The notes beneath the pieces are model-generated. The model saw only the letters and a program-made list of their open reading frames with translations, was not told where the DNA came from and searched no databases. Of a stretch of 64,000 bases of DNA, positions 27,562 through 36,451 are shown one piece after another. The stretch covers positions 250,001 to 314,000 of the forward strand of contig CAJJBI010000004.1 of NCBI GenBank assembly GCA_905182465.1, written 5' to 3'. A program made the position numbers and the translations under genes. How positions within the stretch are numbered: position 1 is the stretch's first letter; each line of letters starts with the position of its first letter. Source of the DNA: Opitutaceae bacterium BACL24 MAG-120322-bin51. GTDB taxonomy: Bacteria > Verrucomicrobiota > Verrucomicrobiia > Opitutales > Coraliomargaritaceae.

Positions 27562-29277
27562 ATGCTCTGGAAGACCATCGATACAGACGAAAAAGCGGCG
27601 GCTAATCTGGTCGAGTGCTTGGGTGTGTCAAAGGTCGTAGCCGAGCTACTTGTGCAGCGGGACATCACTACGACCGAGGCGGCGGAAGAGTTTCTGCGGC
27701 CTAGGCTCGCGCAGTTGGATAATCCTTTTGCGATGACCAACCTCGAAGCTGCCGTCGAGCGGATCGAACAGGCAATCGAGGGTAAAGAGTCCGTCGTCGT
27801 TTTCGGTGATTACGATGTCGATGGCGTTACCAGTACCGTCCAACTGGTCAGTATGCTGCGCACGCTCGATTTAGAGCCACGCTACTCTGTGCCGCGGCGG
27901 ATGGATGAAGGCTACGGACTGAGCCGCAATGCGATTGACCGGGTCTTTGGTGGTGAGATCCCGCAACTTTTTATCGCTCTCGATTGCGGTACTAATGCCC
28001 ACGAGCCGATTGCTTACCTTCGTGAACTTGGCATCGACGTGATCATCGTCGACCACCATCAAACGAAAACGCAAGCACCCGCCGACTGCATTTTTGTCAA
28101 TCCGCACGTTAACGATTCGGAGGATGCTCCTTGGCGCGACCTTTGCACCGCTGGCCTCGTTTTTAAACTGCTCCATGGTCTACTCAAGCATCGTCGTGAG
28201 GCCGAGGATCCACGAGTCGAGGGCATCCAACTCAAAGACTATCTTGACCTAGTCGCCATGGGCACAGTGGCCGACCTTGTGCCACTGCACGGAGAGAATC
28301 GTATTTTATCATGGTTTGGCCTGCGTCACCTGCGTGCGAATGGGCGCATCGGCATCCGCGCGCTCGCCGAAATTTCTGGCATCGACAGCGGGCAAGAAAT
28401 GGCAAGCTCTGATATCTCTTTCAAAATCGCCCCGCGCATCAACGCCAGCGGTCGCCTTGCCGACGCCTCTTTGCCGATCAATCTACTTTTGCATGAAGAT
28501 TATTCTGAGTGTCAAAAGATGGCTAAGCAGCTCGACCTAATGAATAAAGAGCGGCAAGGCATTGAGCGTGGCATTGCCAAACTTGCAGAAGAACGTGCCG
28601 CTGCCGAGTTTGCTGACGAACCAGGCATTGTGCTTTTTGGCGATGATTGGCACCCTGGCGTGGTCGGTATCGTAGCCAGTCGCGTGAGCCGCCGTTTTCA
28701 TAAGCCCTGCGTGATCCTTGGTTCTGAGGGCGACGAGGCTAAAGGCTCTGGCCGTTCGGTCGCCTCGGTCAATCTGGTCGAAGTCTTTCAACGCTGCGCT
28801 CATCTTCTCGGACACTGGGGAGGCCACCCAATGGCGGCGGGAGTCTCGCTCAAAGCTGCCGACGTTTCCGCCTTCAAGCAGTGTTATCTCGAAAGCTTGA
28901 AAAAGCTCTACCCTGCCGGCTTGCCGGAGCCGTCTTTGTTAATTTCCACATGGCTCGACTATGCCGATCTCGGCGAGCGCCTACTGGAAGAACTGGACCG
29001 CCTGCACCCCTTTGGCCAAGGTAACTCCGAGCCTGTTTTCGGCCTTCGAGGCATCGTTCTGGACGAGGCGCCGCAGACCTTTGGGGAGGGAAACTTTCGT
29101 TTTCGTATGCCAGCAAGCCCTGGCGCAAGGCGTGGCATTGCCGGTATCGCTTGGCGTCTCGGCACGGCACCCGAAGCTGGGGAGAAGGTCGATATGGCGA
29201 TTCGCTTTTCCTGGAACTATTGGCGCGATAGCCGCAACCCACAAGCCACCTTGGTGGACTGGAAGCCATCGGAGTAA
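27562..29277 (+). CDS. recJ: Single-stranded-DNA-specific exonuclease RecJ
   Basis: A 571-residue DHH-family 5'-3' exonuclease. Visible motifs are VFGDYDVDGVTSTVQ (~residues 80-94), ALDCGTNAHEPI, IIVDHHQTK (DHH) and, in the DHHA1 domain, GHWGGHPMAAGVS. The C-terminal OB-like domain contains LHPFGQGNSEPVFG. RecJ works in RecF-pathway recombination, mismatch repair and base excision repair. The gene stands 118 bp after secDF; that gap contains GAGGC-TTTAC-GCCTC, a small hairpin without a clear T run. Confidence 0.94.
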   Translation: MLWKTIDTDEKAAANLVECLGVSKVVAELLVQRDITTTEAAEEFLRPRLAQLDNPFAMTNLEAAVERIEQAIEGKESVVVFGDYDVDGVTSTVQLVSMLRTLDLEPRYSVPRRMDEGYGLSRNAIDRVFGGEIPQLFIALDCGTNAHEPIAYLRELGIDVIIVDHHQTKTQAPADCIFVNPHVNDSEDAPWRDLCTAGLVFKLLHGLLKHRREAEDPRVEGIQLKDYLDLVAMGTVADLVPLHGENRILSWFGLRHLRANGRIGIRALAEISGIDSGQEMASSDISFKIAPRINASGRLADASLPINLLLHEDYSECQKMAKQLDLMNKERQGIERGIAKLAEERAAAEFADEPGIVLFGDDWHPGVVGIVASRVSRRFHKPCVILGSEGDEAKGSGRSVASVNLVEVFQRCAHLLGHWGGHPMAAGVSLKAADVSAFKQCYLESLKKLYPAGLPEPSLLISTWLDYADLGERLLEELDRLHPFGQGNSEPVFGLRGIVLDEAPQTFGEGNFRFRMPASPGARRGIAGIAWRLGTAPEAGEKVDMAIRFSWNYWRDSRNPQATLVDWKPSE

Positions 29278-29365
29278 TTTATGGAGGGACGCTTCTACGC
29301 CGCCCGTATTGGATCTGTCCTAGACGGGCTTGCAGTAACTCTCGATATTATTTAATCATACCAAA

Positions 29366-30451
29366 ATGAAAAAAGTCTTTATTTCCGGCTGTTACGATAT
29401 TCTTCATGGAGGACATATCCAATTTTTTAGAGAAGCCCGCGCGTTAGGGGATCAGCTGACCGTTTGTTTTGCTTCGGACAAGGTGCTTTGGGAGCATAAG
29501 AAACGTCGTAGCTCGATCCCGCAGGATCATAAACTGGCGCTCATAGCTGCGCTCGACATGGTCGACCAAGTCGTGATCGGCGATTGCAAGGAGCTAGGGC
29601 TCGATTTCAAAGAGCACTTTCTCAAGATCCAACCCGACGTGCTTGCAGTGACCGAGGACGATCAATACGCCGAAGTAAAGAGGGCGCTTTGCGCTCAAGT
29701 CGGCGCCGAGTATGTCGTGTTGCCCAAAACCCCGCCGCAGTTTACACCGGTTTCTACGAGCTCGATTGTTCGTAACATTCGTATGCCCGCGGATGCGCCT
29801 TTACGCGTCGATTTTGGGGGTGGCTGGCTCGACGTGCCGCGTCACGCCCGCAAGGGTGGCTTTATCGTCAACTGCGCGATCTCTCCGATGGTTTCTCTTA
29901 CAAACTGGTGCTACGAACAAAAATCAGGCCTTGGCGGCAGCGGCGCCTGGGCACTGCTCAATGGGCATGATGGTGTCGAGAGCGAGCTGAACCTCGGCGT
30001 GGGCTGGCAAGACCCCGCCATCATCCGCGAGACAGGTCTTTGCGTTTGGCGCAGCGGTGAAAAGCCCGTGCTCCACATTAAGCGCAACGGCGATTTTCTT
30101 CACGGGCACATGGCACTGCACTATACCGACATTCCGCACGACACTCCAGGCAATGCAGATAACGACCGCGACTACGACATGATCGAAGCCGCAGGACTCC
30201 TTGCAAAAGATGCCGTTCGCGATGCCAGTATCTCCAAACTCGGTGAGGCTGTCAGTTTGACCTACCAAATGCAGCTCAAGGAAGGCATGCGGCCTTTACC
30301 AGAGGCGGCAGGCTGTATCGGCCGTAAATACGCTGGCGGCGGCTGGGGAGGCTACGCGCTCTATCTTTTCCATGAGACGAGGGATAGAGATGCTTTCGTT
30401 GCTTCGGCCAACTGTAACCGCCCAATTGAGCCCTACATTACAATACGCTAG
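29366..30451 (+). CDS. Fusion of a cytidylyltransferase-like domain with a GHMP-kinase-like domain
   Basis: A 361-residue two-domain protein. Residues 1-140 form a nucleotidyltransferase of the HxGH superfamily, with GCYDILHGGH (8-17) and VSTSSIVRNIR (129-139). From residue ~146 a GHMP-kinase-like part follows: LRVDFGGGWLD (146-156) as motif 1, GLGGSGAWA (188-196) as the ATP-binding motif 2, and AGGGWGGYALYLF (323-335) as motif 3. Motifs 1 and 2 are only ~40 residues apart, so the kinase fold is shortened. The likely role is making an activated sugar by phosphorylation and nucleotidyl transfer, as in HldE or FKP, but the order and pairing differ from both. Substrate unknown. Confidence 0.72.
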   Translation: MKKVFISGCYDILHGGHIQFFREARALGDQLTVCFASDKVLWEHKKRRSSIPQDHKLALIAALDMVDQVVIGDCKELGLDFKEHFLKIQPDVLAVTEDDQYAEVKRALCAQVGAEYVVLPKTPPQFTPVSTSSIVRNIRMPADAPLRVDFGGGWLDVPRHARKGGFIVNCAISPMVSLTNWCYEQKSGLGGSGAWALLNGHDGVESELNLGVGWQDPAIIRETGLCVWRSGEKPVLHIKRNGDFLHGHMALHYTDIPHDTPGNADNDRDYDMIEAAGLLAKDAVRDASISKLGEAVSLTYQMQLKEGMRPLPEAAGCIGRKYAGGGWGGYALYLFHETRDRDAFVASANCNRPIEPYITIR

Positions 30452-30725
30452 GTCTTAGCCTTAGTTCTAGATTGGGGAGAATCTCCAATCGCGAGGATCA
30501 AGTATCACAATTATAGTAGATGAGCGCTGCGCTTTCAGATTGGGGTAATGCTCTTGCTGTTCTCTTGAATCGAGGCCCTCTTTCCTTGGCTCAATACGAG
30601 GTGCTTATCGCATCAAGGCTTTTATCCTTTACGGAAACTGGGATACTCTCAGTTTATCATGAACTGCAGACAATTTGGCGGAAGTGCTTCTGACTTTTGA
30701 CCCCTGACCTCTAAATTCTGAACAA
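30452..30725. other. Intergenic region before tyrS
   Basis: No recognised gene. A 57-codon open frame (30520-30693, MSAALSDWGNALAVLL at its start) has no ribosome-binding site or known relatives and is doubtful. AAACTG and CAGTTT (about 30640-30660) could form a six-pair hairpin. There is no T-box antiterminator sequence, so tyrS does not look T-box controlled. Confidence 0.3.
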
Positions 30726-31907
30726 ATGAGCCTAACCGACACCATCCGCATCAACACCGAAACTGTAATCGGTGAGAGCGAACTTGAAGACCGCCTGCAT
30801 GGCAACAAACCGCTGCGCGTCAAGCTGGGCGTTGATCCAACTCGTCCCGACCTTACTTTCGGGCACCTTGTTGTGTTTAATAAGTTGCGTCAGTTCCAAG
30901 ACCTGGGGCACGAGGCGCTCCTTATCATCGGGGACTTTACTACGTTGATTGGCGACCCCTCAGGCCGCTCTAACACGCGCCCTGTATTAACTAAGGAGGA
31001 AATTGTAGAAAATGCGCAAACCTACCTGGACCAGGCCTTTAAGATTCTGGACCAAGAAAAGACCACTGTTTTTTACAATAGTGAGTGGTTCGACGCAATG
31101 AGCTTCGAGGACTGCCTGAAACTTTCTCGAAAAATGACGGTTGCTCGCATGTTGGAGCGCGACGACTTTGCCAAGCGTTACGCCAGTCAAGCACCGATCT
31201 CGATGATCGAGTTTATGTATCCCTTGATACAAGGCTACGACTCACTTGTGTTGAATGCTGATGTCGAAATCGGTGGCACGGATCAGCTATTTAACATGCT
31301 CGTGGGCCGCGCGCTACAGAAGGATGCGGGTAAGCAAGAGCAAGCTGTTATCACTATGCCGCTTCTTGTTGGCCTCGACGGTAGCAAGAAGATGTCCAAA
31401 AGCGCAGATAACTTTATCGCTTTTACCGACAATGCAAAAGAGATGTTCGGCAAGATCATGTCGATCAGTGACGATACAATGTGGGACTACTACCGCCTGC
31501 TGCTTGAATTCCCTGAGGACAAAATTGAAAATCTTAAAACAGGCCACCCGATGGAGTCGAAGAAGCGCCTCGCCTCGTCACTCGTCGGCCAATTCCACTC
31601 CATGGAGGCAGCCAAACGCGAACTAGAGCAGTTCGAGCAGGTCTTTTCTAAAAACAAGCTGCCCGACGATATGCCTACTTTCACTTGGAACGATCTGATT
31701 GGCGACGCGCCGAATGCGCCACTTTTCGAAGTCATGGCACAGTCTGAGCTCTTTGAGAGTAAGGGTGCGATCCGCCGCCTCGTCCAGCAAGGCGGAGTCA
31801 AGATCGACGGCGAAAAGCAGGACGATCCCAGTCGTCAAATTACCCCGCCCAAGGGCGAGCAGATCTTTCAAGCGGGCAAGCGCGTCTTTTTCAAGCTAGT
31901 CGGTTAG
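30726..31907 (+). CDS. tyrS: Tyrosyl-tRNA synthetase
   Basis: A 393-residue class I synthetase charging tRNA-Tyr. The HIGH motif appears as FGHL (45-48) in PTRPDLTFGHLVV, and KMSKS is at residues 222-226. Other marks are GDFTTLIGDPSGRS and QGYDSLVLNADVEIGGTDQ, the tyrosine pocket. The C-terminal S4 domain ends VKIDGEKQDDPSRQI. Length and sequence are of the TyrRS form with a long C-terminal S4 domain (TyrZ-like). No Shine-Dalgarno is present. Confidence 0.95.
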   Translation: MSLTDTIRINTETVIGESELEDRLHGNKPLRVKLGVDPTRPDLTFGHLVVFNKLRQFQDLGHEALLIIGDFTTLIGDPSGRSNTRPVLTKEEIVENAQTYLDQAFKILDQEKTTVFYNSEWFDAMSFEDCLKLSRKMTVARMLERDDFAKRYASQAPISMIEFMYPLIQGYDSLVLNADVEIGGTDQLFNMLVGRALQKDAGKQEQAVITMPLLVGLDGSKKMSKSADNFIAFTDNAKEMFGKIMSISDDTMWDYYRLLLEFPEDKIENLKTGHPMESKKRLASSLVGQFHSMEAAKRELEQFEQVFSKNKLPDDMPTFTWNDLIGDAPNAPLFEVMAQSELFESKGAIRRLVQQGGVKIDGEKQDDPSRQITPPKGEQIFQAGKRVFFKLVG

Positions 31908-32082
31908 TCCTGCACTTTAGCATCACTCGTAAGCCCCCCCATCGTTCTCATCTGCATACGGCCTCTAGAAATAAAGCCCCTATAAAATCAGCCTCGGTAA
32001 TCATTTGACATCCAAACGCTTTCATAGAAAAACTCTATATTTATTGATCAGCTAGCGTAGCGCTTTTAACATTTATCACATT

Positions 32083-33102
32083 GTGTTCGGACTTCTCTCA
32101 AACGACATCGGCATCGACCTCGGCACAGCCAACACTTTAGTTTTTGCTAAAGAGAAGGGCATTGTCTTGCGTGAGCCCAGTGTGGTGGCTATCTACTCGT
32201 CGACTAAGAAGGTCTGTGCCGTTGGTTCCGAGGCGAAAAAAATGCTCGGACGCACGCCCGGTAACATCACCGCCATCCGCCCGATGAAGGAAGGTGTCAT
32301 CGCCGACTTCGAGATTACCGAGGCCATGCTCCGCTACTTCATCAATAAGGTGAATCGGAAAAAAACTTTTGTCGCTCCCCGCATTGTCGTGGCGGTTCCT
32401 TCTGGTATCACCGAGGTGGAGCGCCGTGCTGTCAAAGATTCTGCCATCCGCGCAGGTGCACGCGATGTCGTTTTGATTGAAGAGCCTATGGCCGCTGCAA
32501 TTGGAGTTGGTCTACCGATCGACGAACCGTCGGCGAACATGATCGTCGATATCGGTGGGGGCACGACTGAAGTCGCCATCATCTCACTCGCAGGTGTGGT
32601 TTACACCAAGAGTGTTCGTGTCGGTGGCGACAAAATTGATAGCGCGATCGTCAATTATATGAAGCGCGCCTACAACTTGATGATCGGGGAGCGCACGGCC
32701 GAAGAGATTAAGATCCGGGTCGGGTCGGCCTTCCCTCTCGAGGAGGAAATTTCCATGGAAGTGCGCGGGCGTGACTCCGTCGCAGGTTTGCCTAAGACGA
32801 TCACCATTACTTCGCAAGAAATACGCGACGCACTTTCCGACACTATCGATTCGATAGTCGATCTCGTGCGTAACGCGCTAGAGAATTGTCCCCCTGAACT
32901 TTCCGCTGATTTGGTGGATCGCGGCTTCTTCCTTGCAGGAGGTGGTGCCATGATCAAGGGGCTCGACCAGCAACTCAGCGATGCGACAGGCTTGCCCGTT
33001 GTCATCGCAGACGATCCGCTCAGTGCTGTCGCCAACGGAACTGGGTTAGTCCTAAACGAGCTAGCCTTTCTGCTGAAAGACCTTACGGGAAACCCTAAAT
33101 AG
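32083..33102 (+). CDS. mreB: Rod-shape actin homologue MreB
   Basis: A 339-residue bacterial actin starting at GTG 32083. The phosphate-1 motif is GIDLGTANTLVF and phosphate-2 is MIVDIGGGTTEVAIIS; ERRAVKDSAIRAGARDV and LAGGGAMIKGLD are also typical. MreB filaments under the inner membrane direct the elongasome. It leads the operon mreB-mreC-mreD-mrdA-lnt. mreC begins eight bases later. Confidence 0.97.
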   Translation: MFGLLSNDIGIDLGTANTLVFAKEKGIVLREPSVVAIYSSTKKVCAVGSEAKKMLGRTPGNITAIRPMKEGVIADFEITEAMLRYFINKVNRKKTFVAPRIVVAVPSGITEVERRAVKDSAIRAGARDVVLIEEPMAAAIGVGLPIDEPSANMIVDIGGGTTEVAIISLAGVVYTKSVRVGGDKIDSAIVNYMKRAYNLMIGERTAEEIKIRVGSAFPLEEEISMEVRGRDSVAGLPKTITITSQEIRDALSDTIDSIVDLVRNALENCPPELSADLVDRGFFLAGGGAMIKGLDQQLSDATGLPVVIADDPLSAVANGTGLVLNELAFLLKDLTGNPK

Positions 33103-33110
33103 CGAGCGAC

Positions 33111-33962
33111 GTGGCGAAACTCCGCCTCGATAGGATCAAACCACTGGTCGCCTTAGGCGTCTTTTTGTTGGCTTGGTGGATTATTCCTACGGTGGTTAAG
33201 TCTTTCCTCAAAGCTAGTTTTTCTGAGTTTCAAGCGCCTGCCTGGGTGGCCACCTCTTATCTTGACGACCTCGAAAATTTCTGGGCGCGGCGCAGTCATT
33301 CGAAAGTCGAGCTAATTGAAGCGGGTAAGGAAGTGGCACGTTCGAAGTCGCTTTACCAATTCAACTCACAACGCAAAGAGACGCTCGAAAACGAGATCCA
33401 GCGCCTTGAAGCTATTCTAAATTTGCCGAGTCGCCGCGAGTTTCGCTACGAAGTCGCCCGCGTCGTGCGACGTGATTTAAGCGCGTGGTGGCAGCAGATT
33501 GTGATTCGTAAGGGTAAAGACTTCGACATTCCGGTCGGTGCTGCGGTTGTCTTTTCAGGCGGCGTCGTCGGGCGGGTCGTCGAAGTGGGTGCCTTGACTA
33601 GTCGCGTCGAGCTCGTCACGAGTCCTAACTTTCGCATGGCGGCTAATTTTGAAGGCGACGAGCGGCCTGTGGTTTACCAAGGGCTGCCTCAAAGTGGCTT
33701 CGGCGATCCGCTCGGCACCGTGCGTGACGCCCCGCAGGATGTAGTCGCCAGCACACAAATACCGCTCAAACTCGTCTCGACTCGCTTAGGCGGGACATTC
33801 CCCCCTGGCTTGATGGTTGGGCGTGTCTCCTGGCTTGAGCCTGGCAGCACAGGCATCTTTCAATCAGGCGAAGTAGAGCTCGACGCCCGCTTACTCAGCT
33901 TACACGAAGTGGCGGTCCTTATTCCGCTCTATCCCATCGACCTTCAAAACGATGTTCCTTGA
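33111..33962 (+). CDS. mreC: Rod-shape determining protein MreC
   Basis: A 283-residue protein starting at GTG 33111. One N-terminal membrane helix (LVALGVFLLAWWIIPTVV) is followed by a coiled coil (~residues 60-100, QRKETLENEIQRLEAILNLP) and the beta-rich periplasmic domain with VIRKGKDFDIPVGAAVVF and GGVVGRVVEVG. MreC links MreB to the wall synthases PBP2 and RodA. Its end overlaps mreD by 11 bases. Confidence 0.9.
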   Translation: MAKLRLDRIKPLVALGVFLLAWWIIPTVVKSFLKASFSEFQAPAWVATSYLDDLENFWARRSHSKVELIEAGKEVARSKSLYQFNSQRKETLENEIQRLEAILNLPSRREFRYEVARVVRRDLSAWWQQIVIRKGKDFDIPVGAAVVFSGGVVGRVVEVGALTSRVELVTSPNFRMAANFEGDERPVVYQGLPQSGFGDPLGTVRDAPQDVVASTQIPLKLVSTRLGGTFPPGLMVGRVSWLEPGSTGIFQSGEVELDARLLSLHEVAVLIPLYPIDLQNDVP

Positions 33963-34482
33963 TCCGCGCGCTATCCTCCTTTTCGGAGCCAACGCGCTCC
34001 TCATTTATCTGACGATGCTGGTCAATTCGGCCCTCGCGGGCTGGTCGATCTATCTCCTCATGCTAGGTCCTATGTTGGTTTTCCCTGTTCTCTACTTGCG
34101 GCACCAATCTTACTTTATCTGCACATTACTCACAGGCTTGTGGGTCGACGCCGCACTGCCCTCTGGCTTTGGCTTATTTACCGTGGGCTTTCTCTTCGCA
34201 GGCGCGTTTACTTTTCAAATGCGTATTCGTTTTCGAGCCGAGTCCAATTATCACCTTACTGTTTTAGCTCATGGGGTTAACTTTTTTTGCATCCTTTTAG
34301 TAACAATAGCAATGGGATCCGCGTATATCACCAGCCTAGGCTTTTGGCTGCAAGTGCTCGTTACCAGCTTGGCATCGCACCTTGTCTTGCTAATCGTGGC
34401 TCCTTGGTTTTTCAACTTTGAGCGCATGCTATTCACGCTCTGTCGGCTCGAGCCTGAGCCGGAAGACTTGCCGATTTTATGA
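33952..34482 (+). CDS. mreD: Rod-shape determining membrane protein MreD
   Basis: A 176-residue integral membrane protein with about five helices. It lies between mreC (11-base overlap) and the PBP2 gene (four-base ATGA overlap). The central [19 protein letters not shown] resembles the MreD signature region. Identification rests on topology, length and operon position more than on strong motifs. Confidence 0.8.
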   Translation: MFLDPRAILLFGANALLIYLTMLVNSALAGWSIYLLMLGPMLVFPVLYLRHQSYFICTLLTGLWVDAALPSGFGLFTVGFLFAGAFTFQMRIRFRAESNYHLTVLAHGVNFFCILLVTIAMGSAYITSLGFWLQVLVTSLASHLVLLIVAPWFFNFERMLFTLCRLEPEPEDLPIL

Positions 34483-36431
34483 GTGATTATGATGTCCATC
34501 GCGGCGAAAATCCACGCATCATTTTCTTCTTTTGGATCGTCATGGCGGCCACCGTCACCCTCGTTCTCGGGCTCGGCTGGCGGCAGCTCATCGCAGCACA
34601 AAAATACGAAGAAATTGAAAAGCGCCAGACCGAACGCCGGATTCTCAAGCCAGGTCCCCGTGGTGATATTTACGATCGCAAGGGTAATCTCCTCGTCGGT
34701 AACCGGGCGCATTACTCCGCAGTCGTTTACCTAGACGACCTGCGCCGTGAGTTTCGCGCAGAATACTCGAAGATCATCCGGGCGGAACGTGCGGCGCTGA
34801 AAGAAGCTTACCAGCTGAAGCCCTTAGAGGAACGTGAGGACTCACAGTTGACGCCCGATTACAACGAACTTCAATGGGTCGCGCGCCAGAATGTGATTCA
34901 ACGCTACATCGATCAGATTAACCTGATCACTGGCCGCGATGACGCCGTCTCTACCCGTGCGATCATCCGCCACTTTAATGAGCAACTTCTTCTGCCGCTA
35001 CCCTTGGTTTCTGACCTCAAGCCCGATGAATACGCTCGCTTGATTGAGCAGGTGCCGGTTCAATCGCCTATTCAGATTCATACCGACACCGCACGCTATT
35101 ATCCCTACGGCGTGGCCGCTGCGCATACTCTTGGTTATGTGCAAAAGGTGAATCCCGACCCAGATGCAATCCCTAGTGACGGGATTAAGACCTACACCTT
35201 TAAAACTAAAATCGGGAAGACCGGCCTAGAATATTACTTCGATGACCTCCTCTCGGGAGAAACTGGCACCGAGATATGGCGCGTCGATCCACTCGGGTTT
35301 CAAGACAGTCTGCTCGATGGTGTGACGCCGAAACAGGGAGAGAATCTAATCACGAGTATCGACATTGATTTGCAGATGGCCGCCGAGACGGCACTGGGCG
35401 AGCGTACGGGTGCGGCGATTGCCCTCGATGTGCGCACGGGCGAGGTACTCGCTATTGCCAGTCACCCAAGCTACGACCTTAATGGCTTGAGTCCCTACAT
35501 CCCGCGAAAAACTTTCGGTGAAATTAACGATCGCGGCGCCTGGCTTAACCGCTCGCTGCAGCTTTCCTATCCGCCCGGTTCGACTTTTAAATTGCTCACG
35601 TCGATCGCAGGTATGCGCCACGGAACGATTACTCTGCAGACTGAGCATGATTGCCAAGGCGTTTTTAGAATAGGCAATCGAATCTACCACTGCCATGCCC
35701 GCTATGGGCACGGGGTTGTCGATGAGGCCGCCGCGATCGAGGGCAGCTGCAATATTTTTTATTATGCCGAAGGTCTACGTATGGGTATCGACGTGCTCAG
35801 CGCAGAGGCGGAGCGCTTCGGATTTGCTGAGAGAACAGGGATCGAAGTGCCCTATGAGACTGGACGACTCGTTGTGCCAAGTAAGGAGTGGAAGCGCGAG
35901 CGTGTAGGCGCGGGGTGGGTGCCCGGCGATACGGCCAATACCTCAATTGGCCAAGGATTTCTCCTCGTCACCCCCCTGCAGATGGCGACCTTTATCGCAT
36001 CCATCGCTCGTGACGAAACACGAACCCAGCCTACTCTGCGTGCATTAAGCTACGCAAAGGCGCAGCAGGTCAATCACGGTGGCGAGCCTGTCGGGCTAAC
36101 ACGCAAACAAAGAGCCGAGCTCTGGGAGGGAATGGAACGCGTCGTTGGCGATGGTGGTACGGGGCGCCTCGTGCAGATTGATGGCCTCCGCATCGCCGGT
36201 AAGACAGGCACGGCCGACTTCCGTGCACATGGCAAGGAGGTCAATCTAGCATGGTTCGTTGGCTTCGCCCCAGTCGAGAATCCACAGATCGCCGTCGCCG
36301 TGATGGTCGAAGGTACGAGTTCTCTCGACAGCTACCATGGCGGCTCTACCGCTGGGCCCGTCGCGAAAGATATCTTTCTGGAATTCATCGAGCAATATCC
36401 CGAACGCGCGGGCTTCCAGGTGGCGAGGTAA
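34479..36431 (+). CDS. mrdA: Penicillin-binding protein 2, elongation transpeptidase
   Basis: A 650-residue class B PBP. After one membrane helix (~residues 13-32), the dimerisation domain begins [18 protein letters not shown]. In the transpeptidase domain SxxK is STFK (Ser368), SxN is in EGSCNIFY (~423), and KTG is in AGKTGTADF (~575). It cross-links peptidoglycan for cell elongation with MreBCD. RodA, its usual glycosyltransferase partner, is not next to it; lnt follows after 20 bp. Confidence 0.92.
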   Translation: MSDYDVHRGENPRIIFFFWIVMAATVTLVLGLGWRQLIAAQKYEEIEKRQTERRILKPGPRGDIYDRKGNLLVGNRAHYSAVVYLDDLRREFRAEYSKIIRAERAALKEAYQLKPLEEREDSQLTPDYNELQWVARQNVIQRYIDQINLITGRDDAVSTRAIIRHFNEQLLLPLPLVSDLKPDEYARLIEQVPVQSPIQIHTDTARYYPYGVAAAHTLGYVQKVNPDPDAIPSDGIKTYTFKTKIGKTGLEYYFDDLLSGETGTEIWRVDPLGFQDSLLDGVTPKQGENLITSIDIDLQMAAETALGERTGAAIALDVRTGEVLAIASHPSYDLNGLSPYIPRKTFGEINDRGAWLNRSLQLSYPPGSTFKLLTSIAGMRHGTITLQTEHDCQGVFRIGNRIYHCHARYGHGVVDEAAAIEGSCNIFYYAEGLRMGIDVLSAEAERFGFAERTGIEVPYETGRLVVPSKEWKRERVGAGWVPGDTANTSIGQGFLLVTPLQMATFIASIARDETRTQPTLRALSYAKAQQVNHGGEPVGLTRKQRAELWEGMERVVGDGGTGRLVQIDGLRIAGKTGTADFRAHGKEVNLAWFVGFAPVENPQIAVAVMVEGTSSLDSYHGGSTAGPVAKDIFLEFIEQYPERAGFQVAR

Positions 36432-36451
36432 AGCGCAAGAGTTGATTAGGT

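Noticed and set aside
30452-30725. T-box leader controlling tyrS
   Set aside because: No T-box antiterminator sequence and no terminator next to the start; only a weak six-pair hairpin is seen.
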